Of a stretch of 64,000 nt of DNA, positions 46,401 through 54,774 are shown piece after piece. The notes under the pieces were generated by a model. It saw nothing but the letters and a program-made list of their open reading frames with translations. It was not told the origin of the DNA and ran no database searches. This stretch comes from Variovorax sp. 770b2. Lineage in GTDB: Bacteria > Pseudomonadota > Gammaproteobacteria > Burkholderiales > Burkholderiaceae_C. The stretch spans positions 1,955,796 to 2,019,795 of the forward strand of contig NZ_FOXJ01000001.1 in the NCBI RefSeq assembly GCF_900115685.1, written 5' to 3'. The translations under genes were made by a program, and so were the position numbers. The stretch's first letter is position 1; each line of letters starts with the position of its first letter.

Positions 46401-46706
46401 GGGATCGGTGCCCAGGCGGAACGTGACGGTGAGCGTGAGCACGCCGTCGGTCGTTGCCTGGCTGCCCATGTAGAGCATGCCTTCGACGCCGTTGATCTGC
46501 TCTTCGAGCGGCGTGGCCACTGTTTCGGCGATCACCTTCGGGTTCGCGCCGGGGTACTGGGCGCGCACCACCACCGAAGGCGGCGCGACTTCCGGGTACT
46601 CCGAGATCGGCAGCCCGCGCAGCGCGATCAGGCCGGCTATCAGCATCAATAGCGACAGCACGCCGGCAAAGATCGGCCGGTCGATGAAGAATTTAGAGAG
46701 ATTCAT
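43419..46706 (-). CDS. RND multidrug efflux pump, inner membrane subunit (MexF/AcrB type)
   Basis: The 1095-residue proton-driven pump opens MNLSKFFIDRPIFAGVLSL. The TM4 proton relay aspartates are in GIVVDDAIVVVENVERN near residue 407. LIVLVGLSAKNAILIVEFA holds the TM10 lysine region. The periplasmic loop FVPAQDKQYLIGFAQLPDGA resembles MexF/OqxB. A histidine/proline-rich tail ends HESHD. Substrates probably include chloramphenicol-, quinolone- or solvent-like compounds, inferred from the family. The operon order is fusion protein, pump, outer membrane channel. Confidence 0.95.
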   Translation of the reverse strand: MNLSKFFIDRPIFAGVLSLLMLIAGLIALRGLPISEYPEVAPPSVVVRAQYPGANPKVIAETVATPLEEQINGVEGMLYMGSQATTDGVLTLTVTFRLGTDPDKAQQLVQNRVSQAEPRLPEEVRRLGITTVKSAPDLTMVVHLVSPNNRYDINYLRNYAVLNVKDPLARIEGVGQVQIFGGGDYSMRVWLDPQKVAQRGLSASDVVAAIRGQNVQAAAGVVGASPGLSGVDMQLSINAQGRLQSEEEFGDIIVKSGTDGAVTRLRDIGRLEMGAADYSLRSLLNNDPAVGMGVFQAPGSNALDISANVRKTMIELNKNMPEGLEYRIAYDPTQFVRASIESVIHTLLEAIMLVVLVVILFLQTWRASIIPLLAVPVSVIGTFAVLHILGFSINALSLFGLVLAIGIVVDDAIVVVENVERNIEAGLTPREATYRAMREVSGPIIAIALVLVAVFVPLAFISGLTGQFYRQFAVTIAISTVISAINSLTLSPALAALLLRGHDQPKDALTRGMDKAFGWLFRGFNKLFHRGSEAYSGGVKNVISRKALMLAIYVALIAVTFGLFKAVPGGFVPAQDKQYLIGFAQLPDGATLDRTEDVIKRMGELMKKNPNVEDAISFPGLSINGFTNSSNSGIVFVTLKPFDERKRADQSGGAVAGQLNGAFSSIQDAFIVMFPPPPVAGLGTTGGFKLQLEDRGSVGYDQMDQAVKAFMAKAQAAPELAGMFTSWQVNVPQLYADIDRTKARQLGVPVTDIFDTMQIYLGSLYANDFNKFGRTYSVRVQADAPYRARAEDVGLLKVRSTTGEMVPLAALMKVNSTFGPERAMRYNGYLAADINGGPAPGYSSGQAQDVITKIAAETLPKGVSFEWTELTYQEILAGNSAFLVFPLAILLVFLVLAAQYESLTLPIAIILIVPMGIMAAMAGVWISGGDNNVFTQIGLIVLVGLSAKNAILIVEFARELEFAGRTPIQAAIEASRLRLRPILMTSLAFVMGVLPLVLSTGAGSEMRKAMGVAVFAGMIGVTAFGLFLTPVFYVLMRRLAGNKPLKLHGEVPHGEEFVSAGHPAAPAPSSSHGGSGGGGLHPVPASPRPSHESHD

Positions 46707-46759
46707 GTTGGTTCTCCGGCGGACGCAAAAGCGTCCCCTCCGAGTTCATCGAATTCGAT

Positions 46760-48016
46760 TCAGGACTTCGCGGCTTCCGCCACGCGTTCCGGTTGTTGTT
46801 GCTTGGCCGCGTCCGCCTTGGCGTCCATCGTCACGTTCTGCGGTGCCAGCAGGGCACCCGGGCGGATGTGCTGCAGGCCGTTGACCACGACGCGATCGCC
46901 GGCCTTCAGGCCCTTGCTCACGACGCGCAGGCCGTTGATCGATGCGCCCAGCGCCACTTCGCGGTAGACGGCCTTGCTGTCTTCGCCCACGACCATCACG
47001 AATTTCTTGTTCTGGTCGGTGCCGATGGCGCGTTCACTCACCAGGAGCGCGGTGTCGTTGCGCGCCTGGCCCATGCGGATGCGGGCGAACTGGCCGGGGA
47101 TGAGCGCGCCGTCCTTGTTGTCGAAGGAAGCACGGACACGCACGGTTCCGCTGCGGGCGTCGACCTGGTTGTCGATCAGCTGCAGCTTGCCGGTGAAGGG
47201 CGTGCCCTCCAGGCCGGCGGTGCCCATCTGCACGGGAATCGTGTCGATCTGGCCGCGTGCGCCGGCGTTGGCCGGCAGGTCCTTCAGGGCGCGCGTGACG
47301 ACCTGCTCGTCGGCATCGAAGCTCGCGTAGATCGGGCTCACCGAGACCAGCGTGGTCAGCACCGGTGCGCCAGGGCCCGCGGCGACGAGGTTGCCCACCG
47401 TCACTTCGAGCTTGCCGATGCGGCCGGACACCGGCGCGCGCACCTGGGTGTAGCCCAGGCTCAGGCGTGCGGTCTGCAGCGAGGCCTGTGCCGCGCGCAG
47501 GTTGGCTTCGGCTTCGCGGCCGGCGTTCACGCGCTCGTCCAGTTCACGCTGGGCGATGGCCTGCTCGTCCCAGAGGCGGCGGGCACGTTCCTGCTCGCTG
47601 CGGCTGAACGCCTGGCGGGCTTGTGCCGATGCGACCTGCGCTTCGGCACGCTCCACCTCGGCGGCGTACGGTGCGGGGTCGATGGTGATCAGCAGGTCGC
47701 CCTGCTTGACCAGTGCGCCTTCGCGAAAGTGCACCGCCTGCACGGCGCCCGCCACGCGGGATCGCACGTCGACGCGCTCGACCGCTTCGAGGCGGCCCGA
47801 GAACTCGTCCCAGGCATTGATCTGGCTCGACGCGACGACCGCCACCGACACCGGCGTGCCCTGTTGCGCCGCGACCGGCGCCGTGGCCTCGGCCTTGAAG
47901 CTGTACATGCCCACCACCGCGGCGGCCACGGCCAGCAGCGCGGTCAGGCCGGTCACGGCGGGCCACAGTCCCTTGCGGGCGGTGGAAGACAGCTTTTGTT
48001 GTTCGTTGTTCGACAT
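46760..48016 (-). CDS. RND efflux membrane fusion protein (MexE/AcrA type)
   Basis: The 418-residue periplasmic adaptor has an N-terminal membrane anchor near residues 16-38. A lipoyl half-motif RSRVAGAVQAVHFREGALVKQGD comes before the hairpin, and RAPVSGRIGKLEVTVGNLV after it. A beta-barrel and membrane-proximal domain end DRVVVNGLQHIRPG. The ATG at 48016 follows a GAAGGA ribosome binding site. It is the first gene of the efflux operon, and no TetR regulator lies next to it. Confidence 0.93.
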   Translation of the reverse strand: MSNNEQQKLSSTARKGLWPAVTGLTALLAVAAAVVGMYSFKAEATAPVAAQQGTPVSVAVVASSQINAWDEFSGRLEAVERVDVRSRVAGAVQAVHFREGALVKQGDLLITIDPAPYAAEVERAEAQVASAQARQAFSRSEQERARRLWDEQAIAQRELDERVNAGREAEANLRAAQASLQTARLSLGYTQVRAPVSGRIGKLEVTVGNLVAAGPGAPVLTTLVSVSPIYASFDADEQVVTRALKDLPANAGARGQIDTIPVQMGTAGLEGTPFTGKLQLIDNQVDARSGTVRVRASFDNKDGALIPGQFARIRMGQARNDTALLVSERAIGTDQNKKFVMVVGEDSKAVYREVALGASINGLRVVSKGLKAGDRVVVNGLQHIRPGALLAPQNVTMDAKADAAKQQQPERVAEAAKS

Positions 48017-48167
48017 GATGTTTCGTCCTTCTCGATGACTTTTTGGGATGCAACAGGCCACCCCGTCGCTTTTGGCGACAGGAGGCGGATTTCAGGGAAA
48101 AGAGGGGCCGGACGCCCGCCTCGGGGGAGGCGGCGGCTGTCAGTGGGCGGTGCTGACTCTTGCGGGT

Positions 48168-49058
48168 CTAGCTGGGCTCGGGCGCTGCGGGAGGCTGCGC
48201 GGGAGGTGGCGGCGTCGTGGCGCTGAAGAACTCGCGAAAGTGCTGCTGCACGTTGGCCGCGCAGTCCCGACAACCTTCGTTGTCAGGGTCGTACAGCGCC
48301 TTGGGCCAGTTCGCCGCGCCGGGCAGCACGCTGCTGGTGACCTCGATGCCGGCGGCGCGCAGGCGACCGGCGAAGGTCATGGCCTCGTCGCGCATCGCGT
48401 CGTCTTGCCCCACCAGCACCAGGGCCGGTGCCAGGGCGGCCAGGCGCAGCGAACCGCTGGGCACCGCATAGGGGTGCGTGGCGTTCGACGGGCAGCTCAG
48501 GTATTTTTCCCAGCCGCTCGCCCAGCGGCATTCGGCCGCATCGTTGGTCGCCTTGCGCAGCGACGCAGTGCCTGCGCACGGGTCCAGCATCGGCGACAGC
48601 AGGATCTGGCCTGCCAGCGGCGGATGGGCCCGGTCGCGGGCAATCAGTGCCACCGCGGCGGCCAGGTTGCCACCGGCTTCCTCGCCGGCCAGATAGACCA
48701 GCGCGCCCTTGCCGCCCAGCTTGGTGCGTTGCTTGTAGAGCCATTCGAGGGCGGCATAGCCGACTTCGATGGGTTCAGGGAACGGTTCCAACGGGTAGGC
48801 CAGCGAAACCACCACGGCACCCGCGCCGGCCAGCAGCCGGCCCACGTTGCGCCCGTTGTCCAGGCCGCCGCACACGAAGGTGCCGCCGTGGAAGTGCAGC
48901 ACCAGCGGGGCCGTGTCACCCTTGGCGCGTTGCCCGTAGATACGGGCGGCCACCGGTTCGCGACCGGGCAGCTCGATCAGAAGATCGGCTTCCACGCCTT
49001 GCACCGCAGCGGCTGCGGCGGCGGCTTCGGCAGAACGGGACGATGGAACGGGTGACAT
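48168..49058 (-). CDS. HSL-type alpha/beta-fold protein with lost catalytic residues
   Basis: A 296-residue protein with the hormone-sensitive-lipase fold. The HGG oxyanion motif is at residues 57-59 and the acidic pair GQDD near 217-220. The nucleophile elbow, normally GDSAGG, reads GEEAGG at 125-130, so Ser is replaced by Glu127. The usual C-terminal catalytic histidine position reads PGAANW. It should not be a serine hydrolase and may bind a ligand or a partner instead. It sits 151 bases upstream of the RND operon on the same strand and is divergent from a LysR gene. I chose the ATG at 49058; an earlier in-frame ATG exists at 49169. Confidence 0.75.
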   Translation of the reverse strand: MSPVPSSRSAEAAAAAAAVQGVEADLLIELPGREPVAARIYGQRAKGDTAPLVLHFHGGTFVCGGLDNGRNVGRLLAGAGAVVVSLAYPLEPFPEPIEVGYAALEWLYKQRTKLGGKGALVYLAGEEAGGNLAAAVALIARDRAHPPLAGQILLSPMLDPCAGTASLRKATNDAAECRWASGWEKYLSCPSNATHPYAVPSGSLRLAALAPALVLVGQDDAMRDEAMTFAGRLRAAGIEVTSSVLPGAANWPKALYDPDNEGCRDCAANVQQHFREFFSATTPPPPAQPPAAPEPS

Positions 49059-49239
49059 GGGCGACCTCAGGGGGATGGGCGATGGTTGAAATATAAGGCG
49101 CCGTGTGTGACATGAAACAGGCACTCTGGCCCCACTCTGTTTCCAAACGGCTAACAATCCGTATGCCACGGGGGGTTGGCCGCCTTGTGTGAGAATCCGC
49201 CTCCCTCCGGCGTGGGCCGGGCACCAGAACAGGCATTCG

Positions 49240-50154
49240 ATGGATCAAATCCAGGCCATGCGCATCTTCGTCCGCGTCGTGGAGGCCGGCACTTTCACCC
49301 GGGCAGCGGACTCGCTCGCCTTGCCCAAGGGCACGGTCACCAAGCAGATCCAGGCGCTGGAATCGCGCCTGCGCGTGAAGCTCTTGAACCGCACCACGCG
49401 CCGCGTGACGGTCACGCCCGACGGCGCCGCGTACTTCGAACGCGCCGCGCGCCTCTTGAACGACTTCGACGACATGGAGGCCAGCATGACCAATGCGCAG
49501 GCCAGCCCCACGGGGCGGCTGCGCATCGATGTCGGCACGTCGGTGGCCAGGCAGATCATCCTGCCCAACCTGGCCAGCTTCTGCGACCGCTACCCCGACA
49601 TCCAGGTCGACCTGGGCGTGAGCGACCGCACGGTCGACCTGATCAGCGACAACGTCGACTGCGTGATCCGCGCCGGCGAGCTCAGCGACCAGTCGCTGGT
49701 GGCCCGGCGCATCGGCACCCTGCACTTCGTGACGGTGGCTTCGCCCGCGTACATCAAGCGCTACGGCACGCCCGCGCATCCGAACGACATCGAGAAGCGC
49801 CACACGGTGGTGAGCTACTTCTCGGGCACCACGCGGCGCATCTACCCGCACGAATTCCACAAGGGCGACGAGCGCATCGAGCTGAACGGGCCTTATCGGG
49901 TGTCGGTGAACGAGAGCAACGCGCACATCGCTGCAGTGCTCGGTGGCTTCGGCATTTCGCAGTGCATCACCTTCATGGCGGAGCCGCATCTGGAAAGCGG
50001 TGAGCTGGTCGAAGTGCTGCCGGATTGGAGCCGCGATCCGCTGCCGATTCATGTGGTCTATCCGCCGAACCGGCATCTGAGTGCAAAGGTGCGGGCGTTC
50101 GTGGATTGGGCGGCGGAGTTGTTTGCCAAGAATCCGCGGCTTCAGCGCCGCTGA
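49240..50154 (+). CDS. LysR-family transcriptional regulator
   Basis: A 304-residue regulator. The N-terminal winged HTH covers residues about 3-62, with FTRAADSLALPKGTVTKQIQALESRL and TPDGAAYFERA. A periplasmic-binding-like effector domain follows residue 90. LysR genes commonly control the divergent gene, which here is the inactive hydrolase-like protein and possibly the RND operon beyond it. The ATG at 49240 begins MDQIQAMRIFVRVVE, the standard N-terminus. Confidence 0.92.
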   Translation: MDQIQAMRIFVRVVEAGTFTRAADSLALPKGTVTKQIQALESRLRVKLLNRTTRRVTVTPDGAAYFERAARLLNDFDDMEASMTNAQASPTGRLRIDVGTSVARQIILPNLASFCDRYPDIQVDLGVSDRTVDLISDNVDCVIRAGELSDQSLVARRIGTLHFVTVASPAYIKRYGTPAHPNDIEKRHTVVSYFSGTTRRIYPHEFHKGDERIELNGPYRVSVNESNAHIAAVLGGFGISQCITFMAEPHLESGELVEVLPDWSRDPLPIHVVYPPNRHLSAKVRAFVDWAAELFAKNPRLQRR

Positions 50155-50256
50155 ATACGCCTACACGGGAGGCCATGACCGGCTGACGCAGCCGCCATGG
50201 CCCGTCACCTAGCTTGAACGCATCGATGGCTCGTTCAAGCAAAGGAGATGACCCCC

Positions 50257-50562
50257 ATGCCCACCACCGCCACCCACAAGTGGTCCCGCCACGTCACTGA
50301 AAAAAGCGACGCGCTCGACCTGAAGAAACGCGTCTTCGCCGGCACCGACCCGCGCAGGATCGCGCGCTCGCTCAAGCGCTCCGCCGAGCACAGCGACCGC
50401 CGCAAGAGCGACCCGTACCGCTCGGCCATGTCGATGTTGAGCTTCTACATCAACCGCGCCGGCGACACGCTGCCGCGCAAGCAGCGCAGCAGGCTCGAAG
50501 CCGCGAAGGACGAGTTGCGCGATCTGTTCGGCAAGCCGCGACAGGCGCACGGCAAGCACTGA
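50257..50562 (+). CDS. DUF3175 family protein
   Basis: A 101-residue highly basic helical protein. Its core (KWSRHVTEKSDALDLKKRVF, then IARSLKRSAEHSDRRKSDPYRSAMS and INRAGDTLPRKQRSRLEAAK) matches my memory of DUF3175. The function is unknown; basicity suggests nucleic-acid contact. An AAAGGAG ribosome binding site sits 9 bases before the ATG at 50257, which decides this start over the ATG at 50248. Confidence 0.82.
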   Translation: MPTTATHKWSRHVTEKSDALDLKKRVFAGTDPRRIARSLKRSAEHSDRRKSDPYRSAMSMLSFYINRAGDTLPRKQRSRLEAAKDELRDLFGKPRQAHGKH

Positions 50563-50665
50563 GCGCGAAGACCGGATCGATGCCGCGCTTGCAACTGCAA
50601 GAATGGAATACCCGATGGCCTGCGCACACCCCTGAACAAAGGCGCGCATGCACCCTGTGCCGTTG

Positions 50666-51139
50666 CTAGTCGGCCCGATAAACCGGCTCGCAGCGCACAT
50701 CGGTCTTCACCGAATTGGCGATGAAGCACTCTTCATGCGCGCGGTGGTGCAGGTGCGCGATCTGCTCGCGCGTCGGCAGGCTCTCGCCGGAGAACGTGAC
50801 CTCGGGCCGGAGCGTGACCACGGTCATCGCCATCTTGCCTTCGGCGTTCTTTTCCATGACGCCGCTCGCCGCATCGAAGTAGCGGTCCACGCAGAACTTG
50901 CGCTTCACCGCCATCGTGAGAAACCACAGCATGTGGCAACTCGACAGCGACGCGACGAAGGCTTCTTCCGGATCGACCGCCGACGCATCGGAAAACGGCA
51001 GCGGCACCACGTGCGGCGACGAGGAGCCCGCCCATTCCGCGCCGCCGTCGAAGCGCAGCGAGTGCCGCCGGCTGTAGGTGTTGGCCAGGAAGTCCTGCTC
51101 GCCTCGTTGCCACAGAACTTCTGCGGTGTATTCGGACAT
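50666..51139 (-). CDS. OsmC family peroxiredoxin-like protein
   Basis: A 157-residue OsmC/Ohr-superfamily protein with DPEEAFVASLSSCHMLWFL near residues 57-75 and one resolving-type cysteine in HEECFIANSVKTDV near 138. Two cysteines in these positions are typical of thiol peroxidases that reduce organic hydroperoxides. It lies 30 bases downstream of the AraC gene and may share its transcript. Confidence 0.87.
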   Translation of the reverse strand: MSEYTAEVLWQRGEQDFLANTYSRRHSLRFDGGAEWAGSSSPHVVPLPFSDASAVDPEEAFVASLSSCHMLWFLTMAVKRKFCVDRYFDAASGVMEKNAEGKMAMTVVTLRPEVTFSGESLPTREQIAHLHHRAHEECFIANSVKTDVRCEPVYRAD

Positions 51140-51169
51140 GGTCGTCGTTCTCCGTGATGGGTTGTGGGG

Positions 51170-52012
51170 TCAGCTTCTGGTTGGCGCCGCAGCGCGGATC
51201 TGCGCGGCGGTCACGGCCCAGGCCTTGCCTAGCATGCGTGAGAGGTAGGAGCCCGACTCCCACCCCACTTGCTGCGCGACCGAGAGCACCGAGTCGTCCG
51301 TGGTCTCGAGCAGGTAGCGCGCGCGCTCCAGACGCTTGCGCTGCTGGAATTCGAGCGGCGACACCTCGAAGGCGGTCTTGAAGATCCGCTCGACCTGCCG
51401 CCGCGAGAGCCGGTGCCGCTCGGCGAATGCATCCAGCGAAAGCGCGCGAGAAAGGTCGGCCTCGATGTCGTCGGCCAGCAGCGCAGCGAGCACCTGCGCG
51501 GGCGCGCCCCGGTCGTTCGGCTGCACGAGCGGGTGGGCCGTGAGCCGCGCCGCTTCCATGACGAGCGCGCCGCAATGCGCGACGACCCGCTCGTCGGTTT
51601 CGCCCGCCTGCGCCAGCGACAGCATCTGCTGCGACAGCGTGGTGAGCGCCGCGCTCCCGGCGCGCATGCCCTGCATCGGCGCGTGCACGCCCTGGGCGCG
51701 CAGCGCCATCTCCCAGAACTCGGAATCGACGTACACCGCGACGTGCGTCTGCCGCAACGTCTGCGCGCTCGTCGCATGGGCCGCGCCGGCGGCGAACCAG
51801 AGAAAGTGGCCGGGCGACGATTGCAGTGCATCGCCCTGCGCATCGACGATGTCGAAGCGGCCCGCCAGCGGCACGAAGAGCATGTCGCAATCGTGCGCAT
51901 GCGTGCTGGTCGCATAGCCCTCGCGCGCGTTCGCCACCATCGTCGCCTTGTGGGCGAGCCGGTCGATGAACGGCGAAATCCGCAGGCCGGGCTGGGCGTC
52001 TTTCGGTGGCAT
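51170..52012 (-). CDS. AraC-family transcriptional regulator
   Basis: A 280-residue regulator. The N-terminal cupin-like sensor has THAHDCDMLFVPLAGRFDI near residues 37-55 and SPGHFLWFAAGAAHAT near 66. The C-terminal double HTH (residues about 175-275) shows LSRRQVERIFKTAFEVSPLEFQQRKRLERARYLLETTDDS in segments. The start ATG at 52012 gives MPPKDAQPG. It is divergent from the solute-binding protein and PhzF genes across 117 bases and probably controls them. Confidence 0.9.
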   Translation of the reverse strand: MPPKDAQPGLRISPFIDRLAHKATMVANAREGYATSTHAHDCDMLFVPLAGRFDIVDAQGDALQSSPGHFLWFAAGAAHATSAQTLRQTHVAVYVDSEFWEMALRAQGVHAPMQGMRAGSAALTTLSQQMLSLAQAGETDERVVAHCGALVMEAARLTAHPLVQPNDRGAPAQVLAALLADDIEADLSRALSLDAFAERHRLSRRQVERIFKTAFEVSPLEFQQRKRLERARYLLETTDDSVLSVAQQVGWESGSYLSRMLGKAWAVTAAQIRAAAPTRS

Positions 52013-52129
52013 GGGCCGATTGTCGCCAATGTCGCTTTCGTGCGCGCGGGTGTCGCGATCCGGCGCACTCCCGGGGGCGCGTTCGACAAGACTAGCCCGC
52101 ATCCCCTCGTCGATCCTGCAAGGAACCTC

Positions 52130-53104
52130 ATGAACCCCTCGTCCCTCGTGCGCGCCGGCCTCAAGCTGGCGGCGGCCGGTGTGCTGACAGCCGCAGCGGC
52201 CGCGCACGCCGCCTACCCGGCCAAGCCCGTGACCATCGTCGTGCCCTTTCCCGCGGGCGGCGGCACCGACGTGATCTTCCGTTCGGTGCAGGTCAAGCTG
52301 CAGGCCGAGCTGGGCGTGCCGGTGATCATCGACAACCGCGCCGGCGCGGGCGGCACCGTCGGCACCGGCTACGCGGCCAAGGCGGCGCCCGACGGCTACA
52401 CGCTCGTGGCCGCGACGACCACCACCATCGCCTCGGCGCAGGCCGTGTACCCCAAGCTGCCCTACGACCCGCTGGCGGACCTCGCGCCGGTCGGCACGCT
52501 CGGCACCACGCCCTTCGTGCTGGTGGTGTCGCCCGAACTGCCGGTGAAGAACCTGGCGGAATTCATCCGCTACGCCAAGGCCAAGCCCGGCGCGCTGAAC
52601 TACGGCAGCATCGGCAACGGCACCGCGAGCCACCTGGCGGCCGAGCTCTTCAAGCAGCGCACCGGCATCGACATGACGCACATTCCCTATCGCGGTGCAG
52701 CGCCCGCGCAGACCGACCTGATGGCGGGCCAGATCCAGGCGCTGTTCGACAACCCCGTCGCGCTGGCGCCGCAGGTGCGCGCCTCGCGGATGCGTGCGCT
52801 GGCGATCAGCCAGCCCTCGGCCGTGTTCCCCGAGTTGCCGACCTTCGAGGCTTCCGGCATCAAGGACTTCAAGCCCGAGCTCTGGTATGGCCTCATGGCG
52901 CCCGCCGCCACGCCCAAAGACGTGCTGCAACGCCTGCGCACCGCGCTGGACAAGGTGCTGCAAGACCGCAACCTGCGCGCAGACATGCTCTCCAAGGGCG
53001 TGGCGCCGCAAAGCCTGAGCCCCGAAGCGTTCGCCCAGAAGATCCATGCCGACATCGCTCTCTGGGGCGGCATCGCCCGCGCCGTCAACGCGAAGGCCGA
53101 CTGA
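52130..53104 (+). CDS. Bug-type tripartite tricarboxylate transporter substrate-binding protein
   Basis: The 324-residue periplasmic binding protein has a signal peptide ending near AHA at residues 25-27. The mature part starts YPAKPVTIVVPFPAGGGTDV, a hallmark of the Bug family, followed by NYGSIGNGTASHLAAELFKQ and IPYRGAAPAQTDLMAGQI. These proteins bind small carboxylates or other ligands, and many are orphans without a nearby TctAB permease, as here. An AAGGAA ribosome binding site supports the ATG at 52130. A PhzF gene follows after 12 bases. Confidence 0.93.
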   Translation: MNPSSLVRAGLKLAAAGVLTAAAAAHAAYPAKPVTIVVPFPAGGGTDVIFRSVQVKLQAELGVPVIIDNRAGAGGTVGTGYAAKAAPDGYTLVAATTTTIASAQAVYPKLPYDPLADLAPVGTLGTTPFVLVVSPELPVKNLAEFIRYAKAKPGALNYGSIGNGTASHLAAELFKQRTGIDMTHIPYRGAAPAQTDLMAGQIQALFDNPVALAPQVRASRMRALAISQPSAVFPELPTFEASGIKDFKPELWYGLMAPAATPKDVLQRLRTALDKVLQDRNLRADMLSKGVAPQSLSPEAFAQKIHADIALWGGIARAVNAKAD

Positions 53105-53116
53105 GGAGATGAAAAG

Positions 53117-53998
53117 ATGACCATGCAGCTCGTTCGCGTATTCGCCCTGCCCGGCGCCGACACCGGCGGCAACCCCGCGCCCGTCTGGCTCGGTGCCGAC
53201 GACATGACCACCGCGCAGATGCAGGAACACACGCGCCTGAGCGGGCACGAGTCGGTGTTCGTGCTGAAGCCGTCGAGCGCCGATCACCAGTTCCGCATGC
53301 GCTACTTCGTGCCGCGCCACGAGATGGAGATGTGCGGCCACGCGACTCTCGGCGCGCTCTGGCTGCTGCACGCGCGCGGCCTCTGGAACGGCGAGCCCGT
53401 GGCCGTCGAGACACTGAGCGGCACCGTCCAGGGCCGGTACATGCAGGGCACCGTCGAGATCAGCCAGCCGAACGCCCGAGTGGAAGTCGTCGGCGACGCG
53501 CTGGTGCAGGAGATCGCACGCTGCCTGGGTGTGGAGATACGGCAGATCGTCGGCCCGGTGCTCAACTCGGCCACGAGCCGCGTCAAGACGCTGGTTCGCC
53601 TGGAAAGCCTCGATGCGCTGCACTCGCTGCGCGTGGACCTGGGCAGCGTCGAGGCGTTGTGCGACCGGCTCGCATCGACCGGCCTCTACCCCTTTGCGCT
53701 CGCCGACGGCAACGGCCCGGTCGTCAGCGCGCGGCAGTTTCCGCGCTCGTCCGGCTATCCGGAAGATGCCGCCACCGGCATCGCTGCAGCGGCGCTCGCC
53801 TGGGGCCTGCGCGAACAGGCGCTGGCGGGCGATGCGGCCACGCTCGTGACGGTCAGGCAAGGTGAGGCGATGGGCTCGCCCTCGATGATCGGCGTGCGGC
53901 TGCCCGCGCGTGGCGAAGAGGCGCAAGGCTGCTGGCTGCGCGGCGAAGCGCGGGCGATGCAGGGGGAGCAGGCCCTGGTCAGGCACCCAGCAGCTTGA
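53117..53998 (+). CDS. PhzF-family isomerase
   Basis: A 293-residue member of the diaminopimelate-epimerase-like fold. GNPAPVWL is at residues 18-25 and the catalytic Glu is at position 45 (GHESVFVL), the same position as in P. fluorescens PhzF. CGHATLGALWLL is near 74-85 and DAATGIAAAALAWGL near 218-232. There are no other phenazine genes, so a general isomerase or epimerase role is likely. It is probably coexpressed with the upstream Bug gene. Its last 20 bases overlap the end of convergent lrgB. Confidence 0.88.
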   Translation: MTMQLVRVFALPGADTGGNPAPVWLGADDMTTAQMQEHTRLSGHESVFVLKPSSADHQFRMRYFVPRHEMEMCGHATLGALWLLHARGLWNGEPVAVETLSGTVQGRYMQGTVEISQPNARVEVVGDALVQEIARCLGVEIRQIVGPVLNSATSRVKTLVRLESLDALHSLRVDLGSVEALCDRLASTGLYPFALADGNGPVVSARQFPRSSGYPEDAATGIAAAALAWGLREQALAGDAATLVTVRQGEAMGSPSMIGVRLPARGEEAQGCWLRGEARAMQGEQALVRHPAA

Positions 53999-54710
53999 CC
54001 AGCAACGGCACCAGCAGCGCCGTCGCGATGCCGTTCAGCCCCATCGCGAGCGCCGAGAACGCGCCGGCCGTCTCGTTGACCTGGATGGCCCGCGCGGTGC
54101 CGATGCCGTGCGCCGCCATGCCGACCGCGAAGCCGCGCACCGCGGGCTCCTTGATGCGAAGCAGGTTCAGGAGACCCGTCGCCATGATCGCGCCCGAGAT
54201 GCCGGCCACCGCAGCCGCCACCGCGGCCAGCGACGGCAGGCCGCCGATCTTCTCGGCCACGCCCATCGCGATGGGCATGGTGGCCGACTTCGGCGCAAGC
54301 GACATGATCAGTTCGTGCGATCCACCCAGCGCCCACGCGATGCCGATGGCCGAGACGATGGCCGCCACCGAACCCATCAGCAGCGCGACACCGATCGGCA
54401 GCCACAAGCGCCGCAGCCGCGCGATCTGGCCGTAGAGCGGCACGGCCAGCGCCACGGTCGCCGGGCCGATCAGGAAGTGCACGAACTTCGCGCCTTCGAA
54501 ATACGTGTCGTAGGGCGTGCGCGTGACGAGCAGCACCGTCACGATGACGACGACGGAGATCAGCACCGGATTGACCATCGGGTTCGCGCCGCTGCGCCGG
54601 TGCAGCCACAGCGCCCCCAGGTACGCGAGCAGCGTGAGCGACAGCCACAGCAGCGGCGACTGCGCGAGAAAAACCCAGATCTCGGAGAGCTTCGCGGGCG
54701 CGGAAATCAT
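53979..54710 (-). CDS. lrgB: LrgB family membrane protein
   Basis: The 243-residue polytopic protein belongs to the CidB/LrgB family. NPVLISVVVIVTVLL and LIGPATVALAVPLYGQ appear in the first half, followed by SATMPIAMGVAEKIGG and a C-terminal HGIGTARAIQ block, all family features. With LrgA it is described as an antiholin-like or small-carboxylate/pyruvate transport pair. The gene is separated from lrgA by about 60 bases holding the intergenic repeat. Confidence 0.92.
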   Translation of the reverse strand: MISAPAKLSEIWVFLAQSPLLWLSLTLLAYLGALWLHRRSGANPMVNPVLISVVVIVTVLLVTRTPYDTYFEGAKFVHFLIGPATVALAVPLYGQIARLRRLWLPIGVALLMGSVAAIVSAIGIAWALGGSHELIMSLAPKSATMPIAMGVAEKIGGLPSLAAVAAAVAGISGAIMATGLLNLLRIKEPAVRGFAVGMAAHGIGTARAIQVNETAGAFSALAMGLNGIATALLVPLLVKLLGA

Positions 54711-54740
54711 CGAGAAACCTCCGCGCTTCGCGCTGCGGTG

Positions 54741-54774
54741 CGAGCTTGCTTGGGGCGGCCCGGCGCGGCGCTCA
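54741..54774 (-). repeat. 34-bp intergenic repeat, copy between lrgA and lrgB
   Basis: This segment matches 61620-61653 at 33 of 34 bases. On the minus strand it begins with the TGA stop of lrgA (TGAGCGCCGCGCCGGGCCGC) and is followed by GCGCGAAGCGCGGAGG, which supplies the lrgB ribosome binding site. Both copies sit at the same place relative to genes. Confidence 0.75.

Noticed and set aside
43413..46652. A 1079-codon plus-strand frame opposite the RND pump
   Set aside because: It mirrors the pump gene and has a His/Arg/Gln-rich composition typical of shadows.
48116..48133. CCGCCTC/GAGGCGG hairpin as terminator after the hydrolase-like gene
   Set aside because: No T-tract follows directly on the minus strand. 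It could equally be a GC-rich random hairpin.
53117..53998. Phenazine biosynthesis locus
   Set aside because: Only a PhzF-family gene is present; phzA-E and phzG are absent, and PhzF homologues without phenazine function are common.
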